From contig JASANE010001626.1 in assembly GCA_030248225.1 (NCBI GenBank), forward strand, positions 48,841-112,840: DNA of 64,000 nt, in the 5' to 3' direction. Position numbers and translations under genes: made by a program. Shown here one piece after another: positions 39,101 through 51,100 of this stretch; the stretch's first letter is position 1; every line of letters starts with the position of its first letter. Origin of the DNA: Trileptium ribeirensis (taxonomy: Eukaryota > Nematoda > Enoplea > Enoplida > Thoracostomopsidae). Under the pieces are notes generated by a model. That model worked only from the letters and a program-made list of their open reading frames with translations, ran no database searches and was not told the DNA's origin.

Positions 39101-42100
39101 CAGCCGTCACCCGTGTACACTCAAGTCATGTGCGCTCACCGCGTTCGAATTCAAGCCCTCACAACTTTTTAGCCAAAGGAAAGTGCTTAGGTTAAATGTC
39201 ATTTTATCGACTGTTTCCGTTGCTTATAAAAAACGTTTACTCTACGATAACCCCACGTCTCAACACTTCCCCTTGATGGCTTGGAGTGCCATACGCTCCG
39301 TATAAGCAAAAGTACATTATACAAATTTTGTACAAGAGCATGACACTAGACCATAATTATGTACTCTACCTTACCCGATGACGTGGCAGTTTTTTTGGCC
39401 TGCCTTCAAAGATTATAGACACACTAACCCTAGATCCTCTGGGACGTATGGGCTACCATTCAAGTTCCATGAGAGGATACCAGCTATTAAACCAATGAAA
39501 TTCAAACAGCAGTAGGAGCCATCAGTGAACCCTAGTCCTAATCTAATCTAAATGGTTATTGGCTACATAATAGCTGGTATCCACCAAGTAATCCTGGGAT
39601 TGTAGCCGATACGCCCTTGAACTCATGGTGTCAGTCTTATAGACCTTGAAACTGTCTGTTAGCGTTATGTAATGTGGCTGCAATTACCCTGCTATCGTGT
39701 TTGTGTAGTCAGCATTGCTACTAACAGATGTGTATACACTAATTACTATTAAAGCGGTGGTAACCAGAACGAGTGCGGCGGCTCTACGCTTGTGAACATT
39801 TTGTTATTCCAAGTTCAGCAAGACCATCTGTTTTGAAGTCCCACAATAGCGATTGTACGACGGCAATTATATATACTTTATCGGTAGCGCTACAGTCATT
39901 TTAATCATATATCAAAATCGTAGTTTAAACTCATTATTTCTTCCTCCAATCACGAAAAACACGAAACCTTTTGGAAACTACAAATCAAAGTTAAAAAATT
40001 ACAATTTGTAGAGTACTTTTAAAGTGGTAGGACCCGAACACTTGCTTTATTTGATATATGCCATGTAAATACAATTTCTTTTATCATATTCGACAACCCC
40101 GAAAACCTGTAAACATATTCTAATGACCTACATACATTTATTTTGGCAAAATATGCCAATTTTTGGAGACAAATTTTGCCCAGCCCAGTGTTGATTTCGG
40201 ACAGAAGTGCTAACTTAACGAAACCAACGTGTTTATCGGGTTGAATAACCGTGTAATCCTAATGTTTACCCCAACAAGCAAGAAAATTACTTCGTAAAAA
40301 ATTTTGAAATTTCACTTTACGGGGACTTTTTTAACTGTGCCTCATATTTCGAAAACGGCTATTTGTAGTGTTAGACGACGGGATTCTGCAGTTCTTCGGT
40401 CCGAAGCCTATGGCAAGCTTATAAGCCAAACTATTGTGTGTATCAAACAGCCAAAATCAAAAAGTCTTTAATTCGTATCGGTTTTGTGAAAATTTAGGTT
40501 GAAAATTACGGAAGCAACGCGCCTACACATGGTAGTAGCGGGAGCACAATTATTACATGTAATTGCATTTCATCGAATGACAAATTGCGAATATTTATCA
40601 ATCTGCTGAAGAGTTACGCGACAAACCGACGTAAAAATGAATTTTTAGCCTCAGAAAATCAGATACGCAGTTGGAAAAAAATTTTGTAAGTAGTTCAAAC
40701 TAAATATGTCCGATTAGTCAGTCCAGAAATATACAGACTACTAGACGGGACCACGCTAATGTCTGAAAAATTTTCACATGTATTATCATTAATCCACGTA
40801 TAATGTACGATTAAGGAGTACCCATTTTTACCAGGGGAATCTTAAAAAATAAAACAGGGAGCGTGCACCACCACTATTTACAGAGCACAGAATAGTGGCG
40901 TCACCATATTAAACTGTAAGTTAAAAATTTAAAATCAACTTTACAATTTTAAATTAATACAAATCAACTTACCTGAATAATAGAATCCTCGAACCCTCCG
41001 TTGCGACGAAATCTACTTGCCATGAGATCGGGACTGCCCACTTCACCATCCTTTAATTCCACAGAAGAAAACGAACAACAAAAATGCAAAACATAACTCA
41101 GTGGGATGTACACAAACTGTCTTTCCCTCAAATATTTGTCAGAAGCAAGATCGATACAAGACAAAACGCTGTTACGGTTATGAGCAATTGCATTTTCGAC
41201 TACGTCTGCAATATCCTGCGACTCCGGTTTTTTGCAGTGACCTGAATTAGAGCCGTGAATACCAACATTCGAACATTCTGGATGATGATCACCGCTCTAA
41301 AATCAACAGTTTATCAGTACTAAAAATCAGTCGAAACAAATGGTTTAAGAACAAAGTTTCGAAGCACGAGATATCCTCTATCCACGTGAAATTATGATCA
41401 AATTATCCGTAAATATATATATAGGTTAGAGACTGTTTAGAGATGTGTTAGTGACATAAACAGTGTAATTTGTCAAAATTATAAGCTGAAATTCAACGCT
41501 ACAAGTTGTAAAAGGCAAAAAAAATCCAAAGTATAAAAATCTAGACATGGTTCCCGCGGAATTCAGGGTATCATTTTCCCTGTCTCAGAGCCCAAAATAC
41601 CTGGTTCAAACTGAGATTAAATCGTGGTTTGCGACTATCAGGAACCACTATAAGAGCACTCGGTACGCCAGAGGTACGTACTGAATTCTTGAGCATTATG
41701 GAACAAGCCCAATTTAAGGCGAATTTTACAGCGAATAAACCGAGATGTCTGATTTACAGTTAAAGTTATATAATTAATATCAACATTTTGATGTTCGGAG
41801 ATGCATGAGCCGAAGTGTTAAAACCGGTTCCAGATATAAATGGAACCTAAAACAAAAAATAAAACCCAGTTAGACCATGAATTTCTCCTAAAAGTGCTAG
41901 TTAAATTTAATTTTAGAATTCACAACTTTTCTCTGTTGCAAAACGATAAAATTCCATGTTTTTCCCTGTAGAAATATCAGTTTTCACTGTTTCCCCTGTA
42001 TTTCACTGTTGCGCGGGAACCATGTCTAGAGGTTCAAATCCCGGCAGACACGGGCATATCGGTGTCGTAACGTGCCCAACAGGTGTCTGCCCAGCAGCAT

Positions 42101-45100
42101 CACAACCCTCATAAAAGTGTTTATTTAAAAAATCTTTAGAGCCCTGTAAAATATTTATTGCATTTTCGAACTGTAAAGTAAAGGCGCTATTTACTGCAGA
42201 GACATTTGTCATTCAAACGAACGTCGGGCACAAACTGCGAAAATTAGAACTTTCTTGAGCAAAATAAACTGACCCAGGCTTGCGAACACCGAAATTCTGT
42301 AGGCATAAAATCCAGGTGCGATATATACAATGCAGATTGCGTACGATATGCACACACAGGTTATTATATTAAGTGAAATATCACATGTTTTAACAAAAAC
42401 AGAATAATTAGTATTATGGTGAAACAGATCGGGTGTGGTTTCATCTACAATTGTCATTATTTATAATCACTTTTGATCCAAACGGATCAACCCGCGCCTG
42501 CGGACCGGTCCGGATCCCAGCGGCCTGGACCGCTCCGCCCTTAATTAAGAAATAGCTACATAAATCAAATACAACTAAATCGTTACACTTACATTCTTTT
42601 AACGTATTCTTTTCATGGCAAACGTTTTTGTTTTTAAGATACACTAAGATCAAGACCAATAATAACTTCTGCCTTGCGGTTTTCAACAGAAATATTGAAT
42701 TATTTATTCCAATTTATAGGAAAAGATCAATAAGCCTAGATCCCCTCCAATATGTCGAGAAGACAGAAATGTGAAACATCGATGTTTCTAGAAAAGATTC
42801 AACGAATCATGCGGCCCATGGGGTAGCCCCATAAAAAAACTATATACTGTTCCATGAAGTTATGCAACTCGGTGCTCTGATTCCAGAAAGTGATGTCCAG
42901 TTCTTTGATGTAACGTATCGCGAGACATGGATTGCAAATCACACGCACCCCACGGCCAGATTTGGTCCTTTCGACCCGGAAGATGAGGCTGAAGCTCTTA
43001 GCGTTACACCAAAAGGCAAATCTATAATCATCACTTCTGTTATTGCACACAAAAAACTTCATCGAAATCCATTTGTCCGAAAATGAATTAGGAGCTGCAC
43101 ACAGAGACAGAAAAAAAATTTTTAAGCGGCGCCCTAAGTGGAAACTCCAATCGCTAGTATTAACCTTTATCATATATTCAATATGAGGATTAACGTAACT
43201 AAACCTACATCAACATTTTATCAAGAAACTATAGTAATAAGTGCTACCAATCTCTTCAAACCCTTGTTCGACACCTTGAAATAGCCTTAACCCAGTAATC
43301 TTAAGAACTGACATGTCATGATGAAATATTTCGGGAGAGTACATTGCAGGTTTCAAATAAAAGTACAACAGTGCAAAAAAATCTTTGATTGACGATTGAC
43401 AATGTCAAGCATAACTAATCATTACATTTATGACTTTGGAATCTCTTATCATAACAGTGTCTCTGTAAGAATATAGCTTTGTAATAGTGATGTTTCAATG
43501 AATTGTGGGCCAGATGTGTCAACAAAACCAAACGAATGAAGGACATTAGAACATTGGTATCATGGGATCTCTAAATATTTTATCTATAACTTGACTCAGA
43601 GGCGCCACATAAAAATTGGATACCACTACATGCAGATGAACTTTTTGAACAAGCAGTCATTTTTGAGCATTGAACATACAAACATCTACAATACAAATAC
43701 TCCAGAAAGAATAATTTTTAAAAATTTTGACTACATAGTTTTTTGTGCGTGGCAGATAAAACATAACCTTACACGGTTACTTAACCTCGAAACCGGTCAT
43801 ATTTATTATCTTGACCTTGTACTGACTATGTAGCCAGTCTAATAGGAAGGTGCAGGTACCTAAACATAAGTAGATTTGACATCATAAAACAATCAAATTT
43901 TGTATTTCTTTTTATGTGTTCAACAGAATACGAACTCGAAAGCCACCAAAACTGATGGCCATAAAATTGATAATTATAAAAATGACTGCGAATATGAGAG
44001 TACATTACGGGTACTTGTATATATGTTTAAACAGTTTGCTGGATGATCGGTGAAGATAACCAGTAAAAATCTATATGCACTGAAAATAACTATCACATGG
44101 CCATCCATGCATTGCTGGAGTATTATTGTCTTTAGATAATATATTCATTTTTAAGAAGGTTCATAATGATGTTCAGTTTTATCCCATTATTGTAGCGGGG
44201 TGAGCGGAGTTTCCACTGAGTGCAGTGGGGGACATATCGTGAAAATTTGTTTTTTGTGTCTACTTCTGTCATGCATAACTCATCTTTGCATGGATGGATT
44301 TCGATTATTTTTATATTCAATAGCAAAAGTGATGACGACGTGCCCTTACTCAGCCCGACCCCATATTCGTGTCAAAATAGCAAAAACGGATAAATCTGGC
44401 CACACGGGTACCAGTCTTTGGCAACCCATATCTCGCCACAAAAGTTTCGAATCAGCTCGTCGAGATCTACCATATTAGCCGCGGGCCCGAATATGGCTTT
44501 TACACCATTTGCCAAAAATAGCGAGTTTCAAATTTCGGATTGTTGTGTGTTTTTACCTTACAACTACTGTCTATTAGGTTACCAATCATGTTGGATACGA
44601 TGGAATTGCTATTTAGAGCCCAAATTGACTATATATATTACACCTGACTAAATTATATCATGAGGTTTCAACGATTTAAATGTCGGCGAACCCGATTTCC
44701 AAAATGTAGTGAGTTTTCATTCGTTTGATTTATTGCTTGCAGGGCAACAGAAATGGAATAATAGGATTTTCGGTATGTTGAATACGATCGTTTGATTATC
44801 TAGAGTACAGCACGAATGTTTCATGCCGTTCCAGATGTTTTCAATGTGTTTAGGGTCAACGAGCCAGATTGTCAGAATATAATTTTTCTTTAGTGTCTTG
44901 GTTGTATTGCGTAAAGGGTATGAAGAATGTTCTATGTAGAGGTTTTTCGGTAAACTGGATACGATGATTTAGTTATTTAAAGGCTAGCACGAATATTGCG
45001 TAGTTTTTTTGTTGTTTTCGATGGGTTTAAGGTCGACGACGTTTTAGGGCTGTCAATGGATTCAGGGTTATAGAAGTTTTAGTGCAGTATAACATCAAAC

Positions 45101-48100
45101 ATAAGACCTGTTACAAGGTAATTTCACAAAATGGACACTCGGGGATGCACGCTCGCTACGTTTCAACCTCGCTTGCGAGTTACTATTGATAATTATGGAG
45201 TTGTCTTCCATCTGGTGATAGGTGCGTCAATTCATTGTGAGAATGAGTAAAATATCAATTTTCACATTTTCCAATAACATTATTTTATGTTTGCAATGAA
45301 ATACATACCTCGCCCCGTTGTGAATTATGTGAATTTTCGCTAAAGGTAACACATTTGCTCCAACACGACCGAGTAAGGTTATAGCTATTTTAAGCAAAAT
45401 TACAACTGTAACACAAAATGATGTATTTTCTGAAGGCAGATTCCTGAGGGATACAATACGAAAGGAGTTATGTCCTGTTCAGCTTTTCAATCCACTTCCG
45501 AGTATTCAATCGTTAAATCTGTGAACTTCAAACATTCATGTAAAACATAGCTAGAAATTCCGTTGGAAATATTTTCTGATTACTACAGTTATTGGGTTTA
45601 CATTAGGTATATAGTAGCAGATATTAATTTGGCAAGAACCCAAAGTTCTTGATAGCGGAAAGTTTCTTCATAGCGGAAAGGATAGGCGTCACGTACGAAT
45701 AATACACAGATTATGATATGTTCTATACTGAGTAAAATACACTATCAAATGTATAAAATTAAAAATAAAAATGTCAATGTTTTAATTAGTGGTGCAACCT
45801 GACCAAATATTTCAGTCCGGACCATACCGCGGTCCGATACGTACCGGTCCGCACCAACTTGGTTGAAAGTTTATTTTCAGCTAAAATTTTTTGTCCAACA
45901 ATGTACCAAATTTGCTGAGACTTATTATTAGATACAGCTTTGATTTACATCATGTTTAAAGAAATGTTATCGAACACATGTTAAGGAATGACAAGCTGTC
46001 ATTTAGCAGCCAACATAAGATATTTGGCTCAATTTTTATTGGATGTGTTTAAAGCTACGCGTTTCCTACTATAAAGTTATCACAATCTCCGTTTTTGGGG
46101 TGTGGAGGTGGAGGGTCTGAAAGTTTCAGGTGACCCCTGTTCGTGATAACTGGCGAAATTTTGAGCTCCCCGGTCCATCGCTTCTTGCTACTACGTTTTT
46201 GTTTCCACTGGGTAAACACTCGGGCAAACGACACAAAATTTGATCGAAATTTATACTAAAATTCCGTCTTGAAATCTCGTAGATTTTATCAAAAGTTGCT
46301 TCAAAATCGCTTTATCTCTCTTTCGAAAGCATTTTAGTAGTGTTTCTGGCACAGTTTTTAACCGTTTTTTCTTGGCAACACACCCCCTGTCAAAATTAAG
46401 GGCCACCGGTTCATGCGCCTGGCAAAATTTTCAGCGAATCGAGAACGCAGTCACGGCTAATATCATTCCGTTTTTGCTATAATCGTCTGTTGCTAGGTTG
46501 TAAGGGGGCCGATTTAAACTAGTAACTCTATCGAGATTGTAGAACGTAGTGAAGATGTAGATACACCTACATTTTTTGAATGCTCAGCCAATCAGCTCTC
46601 GATAGCATACGTATATATGCTATATGTAGATACCACAAAATACCGCACAAATTAGAACAAAACTAACACCGGCAATATGTTTCCCATGTTCCAAAATTCC
46701 TGAATGCAAGCTATCAGCCTCAAAGAACATAACAGTAAAATTAGGAATTTTGGGACGATGAACCATGGCGGCGCCATACCACCGTACCCTTGAAACCATG
46801 GGTCACTGAGCAAAACCAACACCGGCAATGAGTATCCCATGCCCGAAAACCCGAAAGTGAAACTTTTCAGCCGCGCAGAATGTCAGAAAAAATTTTACGA
46901 ATTTTGGGTCGAGGAGAATTGGGACACCATACCTCAAACACCATAACTCTAGAACCGGAGCCTTAATCGAAAAACAAAACAGAGGCACCGGTATTTATCA
47001 TTTTACTATGAAATAAAACCAACCAGAGAAAAAATTCGAAAGTTAAGATAAAAATAACCTTGCTTCCGTGAAGAGTGCTAAACGGGGTAAAAACCCACAT
47101 TTTGACCCCTGACACCGGAACCAGACCCCAAATCAAAAAACGCTCGGGGATTTACACGGTAAATCGATTACGCCGGTTCAAATGAGCCCAAGATCATAAA
47201 AATCGGTTAAGTCGTTCCTGAGTTATGGCCGATCACACACACAGACGAAATTTAAAAGATTTCACCTCTGATACACACAATCTCCACTACGTTTCAATAT
47301 GTTCTAATCAAATTTTCACAGAGGAAGTGACCTTAGATGGATTAGTTGTGGAAACAATATCGCTATGATTGACGGCGTAGAAGAAAGCAAATTTAAGGTT
47401 TAGTGCCAAATCAAGGCAAATTTTGTTTAGTCTTTTATGATATGGCCCCAGCACAGTGATGAGTTCAGTCGAACAGTATAAAAATAAAAGTAATCCACTA
47501 GCGACTGAAGCAGCTACATCCATTTAAGTAAAATTCTAAAACGTGAATTCAGCTGATCTGGCACTATTCGACTCAGCTTATCGGTGCAGTTCGCATGGTA
47601 TAATTTCCAATGGAGATTTAATCGATTGCAATGGTTCAAAATTTAACAGAGTTTCTTCAGTTTTGCTGAAACTTGAGAGGTGAAACCTAAAACACTAATT
47701 TTTATTACACATATAATATAATATACAGCTACATATATAAGTACTGATCCGGTTGAGCTTTGTAATGCATAATCTTTACCTTATCTACAATATGTAACGT
47801 ATTAATGCTCCTCTACAGATCAATGCGGCTAGAATTAAAGCATAGTAGTTGTAGCAAGTACAGTGATATATTTGCGATCATTTTGAGACATCGCTTCCAC
47901 GTGAAAAAAAAGACAAAGAATAATACTGCTAGCTTGAAAATACGCGGCCATCATGTCAATAATATAAAAAAGAGGAACATGTGGAATAAAAGTATTAAAG
48001 TAATGTTCCTAAGTGAAACTAAATTAATTACCAACGCAACGGTCTCAGTACAGTACCTTGTTACCCTACAGTGGCAATTAATTACAGCGGTGTCATTGGG

Positions 48101-51100
48101 AGCATTTAAAGACATAGGTTTGGCGTGAAAAAAAGACGATAAAAACAATACTATACTAGCCTGGAAATACTCAGCCATCACGTCAATAATATAAACATTC
48201 GGCATTGAATGTATCCCAAATCGGTTATTAATGCTGACTGGCTGCTGCTGGCGTTTCTTTAATAGTGACGCCGTCCAATTACACAACACGTTAAAGGCCA
48301 AGCCATGAATATTTTTTACTCGGCTGTCATCTTCGCCAGCTAATAACTGGTCTTTGGCGCTGTCATACGGGCATATCTCAGAGTAAACGCAACTGTTCCT
48401 AAAATAAAACTTATATATATACCGGCAAATTTCCATACTGGCGAATTCATGAATCGGGAAAATTACACCTGAGTGAAGTATAGTATTGATGCAATAAAGC
48501 CACCGTTTTATATATGTAAAGTTTTTTGTGCAACCGCCAATGTTTTTATGTAACCGTGAATTATGCTGTTCTGACAGTATATTATATTAAAATCTACAAA
48601 TCTTTTACTACCGATCTGATTATATAATCGATACACATTTTGTTCCTTGCCAAAAATACGTAGTATATATAAAAACCTTTGCGGTTAAGATTTTGAAAAC
48701 GTTCCTACAATTTTATTACACGATTATGCTACTCTAATTTATACTTATCAGTCCGTGATTAACTACAATACGCTCCAACACTATATATAAATATAACCCA
48801 AACGTACGGCAAACAACAAGCAACATCACTGAAAACAAGTACAATAACTTCGTCTAATGAATGAGTCGATAAACAGCTATCAAGGTCACTAGACAATGAG
48901 CGCGTTAGTGAAGATAACACTGCCTTTTTCGAATTTTTCGGCGTTGAATCTTTCTCCAGACCGCTACTTCGCCGAAATAGTCTAAGTTCTTGGCGAAATG
49001 CTTCCAACGACTGAACTGTTAACGGTATAAAATCTTCACTGCAGGCTCGAGAAGCATTTCCGTAAAACGAGCTGTCTCCATTGTAACCGATGATGAAGTA
49101 TTTCCAAAGAAATTGTGTTTGTTGCAATTGACGCCTAAAACTTAAAACAATCTTTACGTTCAGGAACATAAAATTTCGTTTTTAGGTTCGCAGATAGAAT
49201 TTCTTTGTATGCAAGTGACGAAACAAGTAATATGTTCATACTAAAGAGGTAAATATGTTGAACGCTAAAAATAAAACGACAAAACTCGCTCTCACCAGTA
49301 TAGAATAGCATAAATTATGCAGAAGAGTATAAATTATGTAGTTTATGTGTAAAATAACTCGGCCTCATACGGATATTAGCAACAGTTTTATTCTATCTCG
49401 GTCTCATACTTATATCAGCTTGCGTTTTATTCAATTGTAAAATAACTGTAAAATACAACTTTCGGTGCAAAAATTTGTGATTATCAAAAATTCTTTTTAT
49501 GCATCTATGCGAACTTTCGGACATTGGCCAATCTGTGCAGCACCGGATGAGATATCCAACAGGACTTAAAGCAACGTCGTTTTCGACTATGACCACAGCT
49601 AACCACCTCATAATTATTTAAAAAGCTTGACAAATTTACGGACTATCCCCACCAGACCAGTGTAGAGATAAAAACTACAAACACTGAAAATCAACAAATG
49701 TAGGTAGCGGAACAAAAATGTTAAGGCCAGTGAAGTATAGATCGGTTCCCGACACATAGCCGTGTCATGCCTGTTATATTGACACCAAGCAGTTGGTAAA
49801 TACCGTGATTAGCTACATAAAATTTACTAGTAACTCTATCGAGATTACAGAACGTAGTGAAGCATAGGCATATACATCTACGAGTTTTGCGTGCACAGCC
49901 AATCAACTCTCGATAGCATACCTCGATACGCTATATATGGATATCACACAATACAGCACAAGTTAGAACAAAACAAACAGTGGCAATAAATTTCCCATGC
50001 CCCAAACACCCAAGTGCAAGCTATCAACTCCCAGAACGTAACAGTAAAATTAGAGATTTTGGGTGGATGAACCATGGCGGCGCCATACCCTCGTTCCCTT
50101 AGATCGTAGAGTAAAATCAGCACCAACAATGAGTTTGCCATACCCGACAACCCCGAAGTAAAACTTTTCAGCGGCCAGGACGTCAGAACAAATTTTCGAA
50201 TTTTCGGTCGAGGAACCATCGGGGTTCCATACCTCAAACCCCATGAACCGCAGCCTTAATCGAAACACAAAAATAGACACTGGCATTTTTCATTTTACTA
50301 TGAAATAAAACAAGCAGAGAAAAAATTCAAAAATTAAGATAAAAATAACCTTGCTTCCGTGAAGGGTACTAAAATGGTGTAAAACCCTTATTTTGACCTC
50401 TGATCCCGAACCATGGGGCGTCATAATTAGCATGTTTTTAACTTCCTCAAGTAGTAAATAAGCACCAGATTCACAATCACCACGGCGAGACGTAGTATAT
50501 GCACCAAAATAATAGCTTTACACCAATTATTTATTGAAAAATATGCAATTTTTGTTTGAAAATGCTAAAAATAGGCTAACACGCTTAACCAATTAGGTAT
50601 GTATTAACTAACTAAAGCAAATTTTTAATTTATATGCCTTGCACCTGTACGGTATTAGGCTTTTCAAACAAAAAAGTTTTTTAATCGGCCCAGTAGTTAT
50701 GGAGGAGTTCAACGGACGGGCGGACAGACGGTGCCGAATTTCCCACTCTGACGAAAACAAAAACACTTCGCTTCGCTCCGCTTAATAAGAAACATATTTT
50801 GAAGAGTGGCTTTTACTTTGTATGACCCCAACACTTCGCCTTATTTGATTCATACGACAAGAATATAATATTTATATGCTTTTATTGTATTCTGCAACCC
50901 AAAAACCTATACTGGGTTCCCCAAATTGTGGGAAAGGTGCCCAGATATTCGGATTTCAAACAGGTTCCTCCAGTTTATGCCACAGGTAAATTTTGGCCTC
51001 CTACAGATGATGCCTACAGGTAATTTCCCGCGCCACTGAAAATTATTAAATGTATGTTATGATGTATTATAAAATAAGCAAAATTTTTCCTACTTTAGCT

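Noticed and set aside
39100..39200. GTTCGAATTC as a polymerase III B-box
   Set aside because: No A-box or tRNA-like fold around it; the word alone is too short.
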